NCBI RefSeq assembly: GCF_019670125.1 | Contig: NZ_AP023033.1 | Span: 2,469,001-2,533,000 of the forward strand | DNA length: 64,000 nt | Reading direction: 5' to 3' | Source: Agarivorans aestuarii | GTDB lineage: Bacteria; Pseudomonadota; Gammaproteobacteria; Enterobacterales; Celerinatantimonadaceae | In this document: positions 8,546 through 16,884 of the stretch, one piece after another | Numbering within the stretch: position 1 is the first letter of the stretch | How the letters are laid out: each line of letters opens with the position of its first letter | The notes under the pieces: model-generated | What the model saw: the letters and a program-made list of their open reading frames with translations, nothing else | Databases searched by the model: none | What the model was told of the DNA's origin: nothing | Position numbers and translations under genes: made by a program

Positions 8546-10105
8546 TTGAAGAAGCATATGGAATTGCAGCGGCCTAGCGCTCACCTACTTTTAATATTTT
8601 TTGTCAGCCAACTGCTTTTTGCCTGTGCCCAGCGCCCATCTGACGAGCTAATTCAACAATATAAGCAGCCAAGCTACACCATTAAGCCCGGTGTCGAGTC
8701 CGAAAATCAATTCAAAGTAAATCAAATTACCCAATATCAACCAGGTAAAAATGGCATTGCGGTTCTGTCTGATGGCATAAGTGCCTTCGCCGCTAGAATT
8801 GCATTAATTGAAGAAGCGCAACTAAGCATTGATGCGCAGTATTACATGATTAAAGAAGACATGACGGGAGCCATTTTCCTCGGCAACTTAATTGGGGCTG
8901 CTGACCGAGGAGTACGGGTTCGCCTGCTAATTGACGACATTAATACCTCCAATTACGACGATGTTCTCAAAGCCATGGCCTTGCATGACAATATCGAAGT
9001 AAGGGTCTTCAACCCATTTTACGACCGCACCTTTAGAGCAACAAACATGGTGGGTGACTTTGAACGTTTAAATAGCCGCATGCACAATAAATCGCTAACT
9101 ATCGATGGCCTAATTACCGTAGTAGGCGGACGCAATATTGGCGATGAATACTTTAGCGCTAAAGATGATCTAGAGTTCTCTGACATCGATGCCATTGCCC
9201 TAGGGCCGATAGTCGATGAAGTAAACCAAGCCTTTGATCTCTATTGGAATAACATTCGAAGCTATCCTATTGAATCCTTAAATACCAAGCCAATAGACAT
9301 ACAAGCTCAATATCGCCGTTTAGAACAACAGATTTTTAAAAACAGTGTTAAATCTTTTGTTGTTGCCCATTTGCGTTACGCTAAACTAATTGAAGATAAA
9401 ACCTTTCGCGATTATCTATATTGGTGTGACGGCAGTCTACTAGTTGATCATCCCAATAAAGATGAGGACTTTGCTAGCGATGTATCAACAAATTTAGCCA
9501 GTGTACTTGAGCAGTCAGAGCAAAGTATTTTACTTAGCTCGCCTTATTTTGTGCCCGGCGAAGAAGGTACCTCCGGTTTAATAGAACTTGCCCACAAAGG
9601 CATAGACGTAAGTGTGATTACCAATTCTCTTGCAGCAACCGATGTCGCAGCCGTTCACTCTGGTTACAAAAAGTATCGCAAACGCTTGGTAGAAGGGAAT
9701 GTATTTCTTTATGAAGTAAAACCAGATGCAAAGCAAAAACAACGCTTAGCTTTTTTTGGTAAAGGTGCATCTAGGGCAAGTTTGCATAGCAAAGTTTTTG
9801 TAATTGATGAAGAAAAGCTCTTTATAGGTTCTTTTAATTGGGATCCACGCTCTATCAATCTAAATACCGAGATGGGCTTGTTACTCACCTGCCCCAATTT
9901 AGCATACCTTGTGTTTAACGGGGTGCATGACGAATTGCCATTTAAAAGTTATTTGTTAGAGCTAGATGACAAGCGGCAATTGGAGTGGGTAGAAACATTT
10001 AGGGAGCAAGCTGAAATACGCTACGATAGTGAGCCTAAAGCCAGTGCATGGCGAAAGTTTCAAGCTTGGATAGTTGGTCTTCTACCAATAGAAGACCAAC
10101 TCTAG
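8546..10105 (+). CDS. Phospholipase D / cardiolipin-synthase-like lipoprotein
   Basis: A 519-residue protein with a lipoprotein signal (LLFACAQ, lipid-anchored Cys27) and two complete HKD motifs: H180-K182-D187 (MHNKSLTIDG) and H414-K416-D421 (LHSKVFVIDEE), followed by the IGSFNWDPRS signature. This is the ClsC (YmdC)-like group, which makes cardiolipin or transfers phosphatidyl groups. TTG at 8546 keeps the basic MKKH before the hydrophobic stretch; ATG at 8558 is the alternative. The 3' end encodes a 12-bp hairpin (10073-10100). A second family member lies at 15353-16822. Confidence 0.87.
   Translation: MKKHMELQRPSAHLLLIFFVSQLLFACAQRPSDELIQQYKQPSYTIKPGVESENQFKVNQITQYQPGKNGIAVLSDGISAFAARIALIEEAQLSIDAQYYMIKEDMTGAIFLGNLIGAADRGVRVRLLIDDINTSNYDDVLKAMALHDNIEVRVFNPFYDRTFRATNMVGDFERLNSRMHNKSLTIDGLITVVGGRNIGDEYFSAKDDLEFSDIDAIALGPIVDEVNQAFDLYWNNIRSYPIESLNTKPIDIQAQYRRLEQQIFKNSVKSFVVAHLRYAKLIEDKTFRDYLYWCDGSLLVDHPNKDEDFASDVSTNLASVLEQSEQSILLSSPYFVPGEEGTSGLIELAHKGIDVSVITNSLAATDVAAVHSGYKKYRKRLVEGNVFLYEVKPDAKQKQRLAFFGKGASRASLHSKVFVIDEEKLFIGSFNWDPRSINLNTEMGLLLTCPNLAYLVFNGVHDELPFKSYLLELDDKRQLEWVETFREQAEIRYDSEPKASAWRKFQAWIVGLLPIEDQL
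10073..10100. terminator. Strong hairpin inside the 3' end of the phospholipase gene
   Basis: Perfect 12-bp stem GTTGGTCTTCTA / TAGAAGACCAAC with a CCAA loop. It lies in the last codons of the phospholipase gene, between convergent genes 5 nt apart. It has no U-run on either strand, so it may act as a bidirectional block or 3'-end stabiliser rather than a classical terminator. Confidence 0.55.
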
Positions 10106-10110
10106 CAGGC

Positions 10111-10593
10111 TTAGTGGTGGTGACCACAGCCACCAGCAGCGTGAACATGGCCGTGAGCTAACTCTTCTTCAGTCGCTTTACGAACTTCGGTCACTTCAAT
10201 TGAGAAAGCCAAATCGATTCCGGCTAATGGGTGGTTGCCATCAACAATTACTTCGCCTTCTTCCATACCGATAATAATTACCGATTGCTCACCTTCGTCG
10301 GTAGTAGCGCGAAACTGCATGCCTACTTCCACTTCAACATCACCAAACATAGTCTTTGGCACAGCTTGAACAAGGTTATCGTTACGCTCTCCATAAGCAT
10401 CTTCGGCAGCAATATCTGCATCAAACTTGTCGCCAACCTGCTTGCCAACTAGCGCTTGCTCTAAGCCAGGTACTAACTGACCATGACCAACAATAATTGC
10501 CAAAGGCTCTTTGCCTTCGGAAGTATCAAGTTGTTCGCCATTAGCGGTTACAGTGTATTCAAAAACGGCAACGTCGTCTTTTGCAATGATCAT
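10111..10593 (-). CDS. slyD: FKBP-type peptidyl-prolyl isomerase SlyD
   Basis: Cytoplasmic prolyl isomerase and chaperone. It has 160 residues: the FKBP domain opens the protein (MIIAKDDVAVFEYTVTANGE, GHGQLVPGLEQAL), the insert-in-flap chaperone domain lies at about 70-125, and the end is a short metal-binding tail (HGHVHAAGGCGHHH). The tail is much shorter than in E. coli SlyD but keeps the His/Cys ligands used in nickel delivery. It converges with the phospholipase gene. Confidence 0.93.
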   Translation of the reverse strand: MIIAKDDVAVFEYTVTANGEQLDTSEGKEPLAIIVGHGQLVPGLEQALVGKQVGDKFDADIAAEDAYGERNDNLVQAVPKTMFGDVEVEVGMQFRATTDEGEQSVIIIGMEEGEVIVDGNHPLAGIDLAFSIEVTEVRKATEEELAHGHVHAAGGCGHHH

Positions 10594-10931
10594 TCAAGAT
10601 TCCTTGGTTAAAAATAATGCAGAACTCTGCTAACAGGCCAATTCTAAAGCTTCAGAAACAAAATTACTATCTAGGATTCATTTAACAAAATAGTGCTAAC
10701 TGGCAATTTTCGGCTCTTTGAAACCTTGTAAATGTGTTCAGTTTGATAAGAAACAAGCTATCGGGAATACCCACTAAAGATACGAATTCATGCCACTTAC
10801 CAAACACAGCCATGAAGTTATAGACTCAAGAGCACCCAATCTGAAAAAGCTCTTTGTCTAATGGCGACCACACTCTTTAGTGACTAAAAAAGGGGCTCAC
10901 AGCCCCTTTTTTATAGTTACCGCAACATTTC
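10594..10931. other. Intergenic region between slyD and the MFS carrier gene
   Basis: About 340 nt. It must hold the slyD promoter near 10594-10680 (no convincing hexamers picked out) and the terminator at 10886-10912. I see no gene or repeat in the rest. Confidence 0.6.
10886..10912. terminator. Terminator of the OFA-family MFS gene
   Basis: Stem GGGGCT / AGCCCC with a CAC loop, flanked by six A and six T. It lies 20 nt past the MFS stop codon and is symmetric, so it could act on both strands. Confidence 0.9.
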
Positions 10932-12206
10932 TTAGGCGTGAGCCGTTTGCGCTGCCACATCCATTTCAGCACGCGCGCGTGTCATGTAAGACTTCATCAG
11001 CAAAGACGCTATTAAAGCGATAACAAATACACCAGCAAAAATGTAGAGGGTCATCTCGTAGCTTCCAGTTGTTGTTTTAACATAAGCTGCGATCTGTGGG
11101 CCAGCCAAACCAGCCAGCGCCCAAGCGGTAAGCACGTAGCCATGAATCGCACTCAGCTCCTTAGTACCGAATAAATCTCCAATAAAGGCAGGCAGCGTTG
11201 CAAAGCCACCACCGTAGCAAGTTAGAATGGTGTATAGGACAACCTGGAACAAAATGATGCTGGTAATGTTTGGCAGTAAACAGAAGGCAACAATTTGAAT
11301 TAAGAAGAAAATCATATAGGTATTTGGGCGACCAAGTACATCAGATAGCGAAGCCCAAGAAATTCGACCGAGTCCATTAAACAGCGACATTAGACCAACC
11401 ACACCAGCAGCTTCCGCCGGGCTTAATCCAATGCTCTCTTGAGCCAAGGGAGAGGCCGCGTAAATAACTGCAATGCCGCAGGAAATGTTAATAAACATCA
11501 TCACCCACAAGCCATAAAAGGGACCAGTTTTAACCGCTTCGTTGGCCGTTAGTTGGGTTAAATCCTCTACAACTTTCTTTTCACCTGACTCAACCGCAGC
11601 CTTCATTGCATCTGGCATCCAACCCTGTGGTGGCCGCTCTAAATAAGACGCAGACGCAAACATGATAACTAGATATACAACTCCGGTGATCCACCAAGTG
11701 TAAGCAATACCATTGCCCTCAACAGTAAAGGTTTCAATAATAAAGTTAAACACCGGGCCTGCTACCATAGCGCCAAAGCCAAAGCCCATAATCGCTAAGC
11801 CAGTGGCGAGACCACGCCGATCAGGGAACCACTTAACTAACGTAGATACGGGAGTAATATATCCAATCCCTAAACCTATACCGCCTAGCACACCATAGCC
11901 GAGCCAGATCAAATAAAGGTTTTGAATATAGGCGCCAAAACCCGCAATTAATAAGCCACCGCCGAAAAATGTAGCTGCGAGCATACCGGCTTTGCGCGGA
12001 CCATTCTTCTCAACGAAGTGACCCATAATCGCTGCAGATAAGCCGAGAAAGAAAATCGCAAAACTAAAGGTCCAAGCAATTTCATTGTTGGTCGCTGACT
12101 CCAACAGCTGACCTAGGGGTTTCTTGAATACACTGAACGCGTATACCGAACCGATAGAGGCATGTAGCCCAACGGCAGATGCTGCGATAAGCCAACGGTT
12201 TTTCAT
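10932..12206 (-). CDS. OFA (oxalate/formate antiporter-like) family MFS transporter
   Basis: Inner-membrane carrier of 424 residues with twelve predicted helices. The start MKNRWLIAASAVGLHASIGS, the SVYAFSVFKKPLG segment and the loop WFPDRRGLATGLAIMGFG are typical of the OFA group, which includes oxalate:formate exchangers, lactate transporters and E. coli YhjX (pyruvate-induced). The substrate cannot be decided from sequence; a small carboxylate is likely. Ribosome binding site AAGGAG lies upstream of the ATG. Confidence 0.85.
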   Translation of the reverse strand: MKNRWLIAASAVGLHASIGSVYAFSVFKKPLGQLLESATNNEIAWTFSFAIFFLGLSAAIMGHFVEKNGPRKAGMLAATFFGGGLLIAGFGAYIQNLYLIWLGYGVLGGIGLGIGYITPVSTLVKWFPDRRGLATGLAIMGFGFGAMVAGPVFNFIIETFTVEGNGIAYTWWITGVVYLVIMFASASYLERPPQGWMPDAMKAAVESGEKKVVEDLTQLTANEAVKTGPFYGLWVMMFINISCGIAVIYAASPLAQESIGLSPAEAAGVVGLMSLFNGLGRISWASLSDVLGRPNTYMIFFLIQIVAFCLLPNITSIILFQVVLYTILTCYGGGFATLPAFIGDLFGTKELSAIHGYVLTAWALAGLAGPQIAAYVKTTTGSYEMTLYIFAGVFVIALIASLLMKSYMTRARAEMDVAAQTAHA

Positions 12207-12738
12207 TACCTACTCCTTGTAAGAACATTAAATCCATTTATTGTCCTTATACTGTAGAACGCTAGATCTGAAGAATTTTTGACCTAAATCAGTTCAATTT
12301 ACAGTCAAGTGCTTATTAAAGTCAGCTTAGTGACACAGTTCAAAAAACAGCCCATGACAAATGATAATATTACCAACAAGATCAACCAAACCCCACAGCA
12401 AGAATAAAAACCTTTATTCAACCAAAACCACGAAATAAACACGCGCCACAGTTAGTGGTTAATCATGCGAGTAAATGGCGTAGTTTTCTCTCCTTAATCT
12501 TGGCTAACTATTTGTTCTTTTGATAATTCTATCTAGTCTTCCACTGGGGAGAAAAAGCAGAGTTGGAACTATTTTTATGGTATCTAGACCAAAGCAAACC
12601 GCATTTAACTGGCCTTTATCTGCACCGCCAAATTTTGTAGCCATACAACTAACCAAAGACAACGAATAGTTCTGGCAACTTTTATCTAAGAATAAAAAGA
12701 GTACACTGTAGCCTTTGAAAAATGCTGTTGGTTACTCC
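12207..12738. other. Long divergent intergenic region between the MFS and LysE-type genes
   Basis: About 530 nt, AT-rich, with no convincing gene. It should hold promoters for both neighbours. The only site picked out is the FNR-like box at 12279-12292. An in-frame TTG at 12715 would lengthen the LysE-type gene by eight codons. Confidence 0.5.
12279..12292 (-). promoter_or_regulatory. FNR-like box upstream of the MFS gene
   Basis: TTGAC-CTAA-ATCAG matches eight of ten FNR consensus positions and lies 73 nt upstream of the MFS start codon. Weak evidence on its own. Confidence 0.3.
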
Positions 12739-13359
12739 ATGGATCTGTCTACCCTACTCATCTTTATCCCTACCTTCTTCTTCGTTTCTATTACACCTGG
12801 CATGTGTATGACGCTAGCGATGACCTTAGGCATGACCATTGGGCTGCGCCGCACCTTTTGGATGATGCTAGGTGAAATGATAGGAGTAGGCATAGTTGCG
12901 GTGCTAGCTGTACTTGGTGTTGCTGCAATTATGCTGCGTTACCCAGATGTGTTTACATTGCTAAAATGGCTTGGCGGCAGCTACCTTGGTTACTTAGGGA
13001 TCCAAATGTGGCGCTCTCGCGGAAAGATGGCCATACCCGAAAAAATCGAACAGCAAGCACAAGTTAGCCCTTGGCAATTAGCCACTCAGGGGCTGGTAAC
13101 AGCAATAGCGAATCCTAAAGGTTGGGCCTTTATGATTTCACTGTTACCGCCTTTCATCCAAGCGGACAAAGCCCTTCCCCTGCAACTGAGTATATTGGTG
13201 GGCATAATTCTAATTTCTGAGTTTGTATGTATGACTCTTTATGCAACCGGTGGAAAAACCTTACGGCTATTCTTAAACAAAAGCGGCAATGTACGCTTGT
13301 TAAACCGCATCTCCGGAACGCTCATGATTGGAGTGGGAATTTGGTTAGTATCCACCTAG
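12739..13359 (+). CDS. LysE/RhtB family amino-acid exporter
   Basis: Inner-membrane exporter of 206 residues with about six hydrophobic segments. The N-terminal signature FIPTFFFVSITPGMCMTLAM and the later ANPKGWAFM match the LysE/RhtB superfamily (export of amino acids such as homoserine or leucine). ATG at 12739 gives the usual family start; TTG at 12715 is possible. Neither has a clear ribosome binding site. The stop is 3 nt from the convergent barrel gene, with no terminator between. Substrate unknown. Confidence 0.82.
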   Translation: MDLSTLLIFIPTFFFVSITPGMCMTLAMTLGMTIGLRRTFWMMLGEMIGVGIVAVLAVLGVAAIMLRYPDVFTLLKWLGGSYLGYLGIQMWRSRGKMAIPEKIEQQAQVSPWQLATQGLVTAIANPKGWAFMISLLPPFIQADKALPLQLSILVGIILISEFVCMTLYATGGKTLRLFLNKSGNVRLLNRISGTLMIGVGIWLVST

Positions 13360-13362
13360 GGT

Positions 13363-14553
13363 TTAAAAACCACTCCCTACTTGGAAATACACAGCGCTTT
13401 CGTCGCCGCTGTAGGCAAAATCCATCCCTAGGCGCAGTCCATATCTTCGCGCGATTTGATAACGAAAGCCTGCGCCCACAGACTGTACGCTTTCATTTGT
13501 AGCTAAATCACTTTCCTGTAGAGCTTGTCCAGCACCATAAAAAGCCGAGATCGTCCAACGGTGATCAATCGAGTAAGTAAGTTGCGATTGTATTGTATGA
13601 ATCTCGTCACCTTGATAACGATAGGCGGATACCCCTCGCAAGCCTACATAGGGTCGCGCTGTGGGTGATAAAAACAATTCATCAGAACTGAATAGCTGAT
13701 AATTGCCAGCAAAAGCTAGGTTCCATTTTCGACCTAATGGAAGATACACCTCTCCATCCACATTCAAATTTTGGTAGTCCCAATCGCTGCCCAGTTTTTT
13801 ATCGTAAATCATGTAATCTGCGTTTAGTTTATAACCCCTAGTTGGGTAAAAAATGTTATCTCTGGTGTCGTATTCGGCAATAAAACCTAGACCAGAAGTG
13901 AAAGACTCATCCCCCCACACCTTACCTAACAAACCATTTAGCAACTTATCCGCGTTAGAGTTACCAGTATCGAACGTTACCTTGCTTACACCTACAATTT
14001 GCTTAGCCCCCAACATCAGAGGAGTATCAGCGATACGAAACTGTAGCTTTTGCAGAGCTAAAGCCCCCTCGGTTTTAGTACCAATTTGCATGCTTTTAGT
14101 AAAATCACCTAAAGACAGATCTTTATAAATGTTCAGATTAGCTTTCCCTAAGCCCATTCCGCCGGTATAACGGATTGAATCCTTCATCCATGAATGTCGA
14201 TGCCCGGCAAAAGCAAACCAAGTACCATTCTCGGTGCCTGCTGCTCCCACTAAAGTAATTGCCGAGGGTATCAACTGCGCACCACCATCTAGGGAAGACA
14301 TCGCTAGCTTCTTACGGGCTATTTTTTCTTCTTCGGTTTCATGAAGAAATAGCCCCATAGCACCGCCACCAACGCCAACAGCAGGTTCAGTTATTAGAAT
14401 AGGAATAGGCAAAAAGCCATAGGCATTCTCTGCAAGGTGATGGCCCAAATCAAACTGTCCATCAACTTCGTCAAAATATGAGGCAGTGCTATCGGTTGAA
14501 TAAATGCTAATAGACAAAGCCGACAGCGCCATCGCCGCCCATGTAGTTTTCAT
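13363..14553 (-). CDS. BamA/TamA-like outer membrane barrel protein (surface antigen family)
   Basis: A 396-residue protein with a signal peptide (to about residue 24). The rest is a series of amphipathic beta strands of the bacterial surface antigen (Omp85 barrel) type, for example TRDNIFYPTRGYKLNADYM and YVGLRGVSAYRYQGDE, ending in aromatic FQVGSGF as barrels do. No POTRA domains are visible ahead of the barrel, so this is a stand-alone barrel. It may be a patatin-type or lipid-related outer membrane protein; the function is not known. Confidence 0.78.
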   Translation of the reverse strand: MKTTWAAMALSALSISIYSTDSTASYFDEVDGQFDLGHHLAENAYGFLPIPILITEPAVGVGGGAMGLFLHETEEEKIARKKLAMSSLDGGAQLIPSAITLVGAAGTENGTWFAFAGHRHSWMKDSIRYTGGMGLGKANLNIYKDLSLGDFTKSMQIGTKTEGALALQKLQFRIADTPLMLGAKQIVGVSKVTFDTGNSNADKLLNGLLGKVWGDESFTSGLGFIAEYDTRDNIFYPTRGYKLNADYMIYDKKLGSDWDYQNLNVDGEVYLPLGRKWNLAFAGNYQLFSSDELFLSPTARPYVGLRGVSAYRYQGDEIHTIQSQLTYSIDHRWTISAFYGAGQALQESDLATNESVQSVGAGFRYQIARRYGLRLGMDFAYSGDESAVYFQVGSGF

Positions 14554-14865
14554 TAGTAGCCTTTGTTTAATTACTTAGTTGTTTGTTTAACTCTAAAACT
14601 GACACATTCAGCTTTGGAAGGAATTACGCTACTTTAAACTTACTTTGGCGTAGTGCTAAATCTTGTTTGTAGGACTAAATCCGTCAAAGTTGTATCGATA
14701 TAACTTATTGGATAGGCGCACTTTTTATGCTTAGTTGGAGAAAGTTGCTTCACTCGTTAACATAGTTAAAACGCAATATATGCGAACCAAACAAAAGCAA
14801 TTACACCCTGCGCTACAATATATAAATGTAAGCTCTTTTATGTCGATATTGCTTGTTGACTCATT
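14554..14865. other. Intergenic region between the barrel gene and the SRPBCC gene
   Basis: About 310 nt between divergent starts. No convincing gene, repeat or regulatory box was recognised. Confidence 0.5.
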
Positions 14866-15351
14866 ATGGTGAAGCGAATGCTCAAGGAAACAAAGATTAA
14901 CTGGCCAGATTACTATCATCCTCGAAACGCGCAAATTCATGTTAAAAATGCTGTGCCTAACAAAGTCCCTGCAGAGCGAGTTTGGGCATGTTTGATTAAG
15001 GCGCCGTGTTGGCCAACCTGGAAGAATAAAGCGACCTCTGTGCAGCTGTTAAACGGTAACGGCTTAGAGTTAGAAAAAGGCACGGTCTTTCTTTGGAAAA
15101 CTAAAAAGCTTCAATTTGAATGTACAGTGGTCGAATTTGTGCCTAACAAAAAAATCGCTTGGAAAGGCAAATCTGGCAGTATAGATATGTACCATGCTTG
15201 GAAGTTAGGCTGCCAAGCAGACGGCTGTTCAATTATTACTGAAACAACCCAACGTAATGGAATAAGCTGGCTCACCAAGTTTTTTCTTCCCAAGCAAATT
15301 AATAGCTATCACAAACATTGGCTTGAAGAACTGCAACAACAAGCCCGTTAA
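14866..15351 (+). CDS. SRPBCC (START-like) family protein
   Basis: A 161-residue soluble protein with the helix-grip pattern of polyketide cyclase/dehydrase-like SRPBCC proteins: VPAERVWACLIKAPCWPTWK, a strand-rich middle (FECTVVEFVPNKKIAWKGKS) and a long C-terminal helix. Such proteins bind hydrophobic ligands, but no reaction can be assigned. ATG at 14878 is an alternative start. It converges with the next gene, 1 nt between the stops. Confidence 0.72.
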   Translation: MVKRMLKETKINWPDYYHPRNAQIHVKNAVPNKVPAERVWACLIKAPCWPTWKNKATSVQLLNGNGLELEKGTVFLWKTKKLQFECTVVEFVPNKKIAWKGKSGSIDMYHAWKLGCQADGCSIITETTQRNGISWLTKFFLPKQINSYHKHWLEELQQQAR

Positions 15352-15352
15352 C

Positions 15353-16822
15353 TTAGAGATCGTAAACTAAACCCAGCGAGCGATATATCGCATCGCTTAT
15401 TTTGCTCCCTGACGCCTTAATGCGCTGTTGTTTTCCTTGCAGCCAAATAGTCTCTCCTTTCTCGCTCAATCCAAGTTGCCACAAATGGGTATCGCGATCT
15501 TGGAACAAATAGTCTTCTAACTGTTCTGCAAAGTCTTCTCCGCATAGGTATAAACCAAACTCGAGATTAAGATGATCGGAGCGCGGATCAAAATTAGAGG
15601 ACCCAACATAACTGCACTGCTTATTCACAACCATCGCTTTTACGTGGTAATAATGCTTAGCGTGTCCTTTCTCTTTGTCTGGAGCAAACTCATAGATTTT
15701 AACGTCTTGTTGTAATAACTGTTTACGATAGGGTGAGTAATACGCTCCAACAAACGCTGAATCACTGCCCGTTTTACCAGCAGTAATTGCTGTTACCTCT
15801 GCACCAGATTGCTTGAATCTTTGTATATCACTTTCTCCAACGGCTTTAGGCAATAAATACGGTGTAGATATAACTAGCTGGTCAATCTGCTTATGCTTCT
15901 GCTGCATAGTTTTAGCCAAACGCTCTCGATGATAAGGTTGTTTGTCTTCAAGTTTATTAAGTGAATCAAACAAAGCGGTCGCTTCAACAGAAGTGTATTC
16001 GGGTTCAGCGATAGCTAATACACTGGCCGCAATCGCAGCTAGCTGCAATGGGTATTTGTTGGCAAGCTTGGTAAAACCCGCTAAAAAATTGTCGCGCTCT
16101 TCTGCCCTTGGTTTCCCCACTAAGATCTGAACATCAACCGCACTCTCACTCTGAAACAACTGATTAAAGTTTTTCTCAAAGGCCGCTAACACAGCTCCTT
16201 TTACCAACAAGTCCAAATCGAAAAAGTTTGCTTTTTTACTGTATTCAAAATAACTATCACCGATATTACGTCCACCAGTAATCATTAAATCACCATCCAC
16301 TAGTAGTAGCTTTTCATGTAAGCGATGATTACGTTTGTTTTTATGGATCTGAAAGTCAAACATGCGGCTAAACCAGCCCAGCTGACGCGCTTCAAAAGGA
16401 TTAAAAATGCGTATTTCAATGTTTTGGTGAGCGGCCAATGTTCTTAACCACATATCATTAAATTCAAGTAGGTCATCAAGAACTAACTTTACTTTTACAC
16501 CTCTGTCGGCGGCCATTCTCAGTTCTCTGTATAAGTAGGCACCACTTAGGTCATGGTCCCAAGTAAAATACTCCAGCAATACGTAAGACTTAGCGTTTCG
16601 AACAGCCGCTATGCGATTAGCTAACGCCTCTTTCCCATTTGGTATTAAATAGACTTGAGCAGGCACAGTCTCGGGCTGCCAGTTGCTAGTTAAGTCTTCA
16701 GCTATTGGCGGTGGTGCACTTGAGCACCCCGTTAACATACAAAACAATCCTAGTACCACCAACGACCTAATTTGCCAAAAGTTAGAAACTAGATTGGCTA
16801 CACATTGATTAATAGAGTGCAT
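15353..16822 (-). CDS. Second phospholipase D / cardiolipin-synthase-like lipoprotein
   Basis: A 489-residue PLD-superfamily protein with a lipoprotein signal (CMLTGCSS, Cys33). The first HKD motif is complete (H169-K171-D176 in LHEKLLLVDG). In the second, H393 and K395 are present but the acidic residue is replaced by Asn400 (HVKAMVVNKQ), while YVGSSNFDPRS is kept. It is diverged from the paralogue at 8546-10105. It lies 62 nt downstream of the outer-membrane-type gene on the same strand, with only a weak hairpin between (16863-16876), so it may be read from the promoter at 18644-18698. Confidence 0.83.
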   Translation of the reverse strand: MHSINQCVANLVSNFWQIRSLVVLGLFCMLTGCSSAPPPIAEDLTSNWQPETVPAQVYLIPNGKEALANRIAAVRNAKSYVLLEYFTWDHDLSGAYLYRELRMAADRGVKVKLVLDDLLEFNDMWLRTLAAHQNIEIRIFNPFEARQLGWFSRMFDFQIHKNKRNHRLHEKLLLVDGDLMITGGRNIGDSYFEYSKKANFFDLDLLVKGAVLAAFEKNFNQLFQSESAVDVQILVGKPRAEERDNFLAGFTKLANKYPLQLAAIAASVLAIAEPEYTSVEATALFDSLNKLEDKQPYHRERLAKTMQQKHKQIDQLVISTPYLLPKAVGESDIQRFKQSGAEVTAITAGKTGSDSAFVGAYYSPYRKQLLQQDVKIYEFAPDKEKGHAKHYYHVKAMVVNKQCSYVGSSNFDPRSDHLNLEFGLYLCGEDFAEQLEDYLFQDRDTHLWQLGLSEKGETIWLQGKQQRIKASGSKISDAIYRSLGLVYDL

Positions 16823-16862
16823 AAGGAACCTAAATTTGAACGTGAAGATAGAGAACTTAAAC

Positions 16863-16876
16863 GAGCATCCTTGCTC
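16863..16876 (-). terminator. Weak hairpin between the outer-membrane-type gene and phospholipase gene
   Basis: GAGCA / TGCTC with a 4-nt loop, followed on the minus strand by GTTTAAGTT. Too weak to exclude read-through. Confidence 0.3.
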
Positions 16877-16884
16877 AACAATAC

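Noticed and set aside
14731-14940. Minus-strand frame of 69 codons near the SRPBCC gene start
   Set aside because: It overlaps the SRPBCC start, no ribosome binding site, no recognisable fold.
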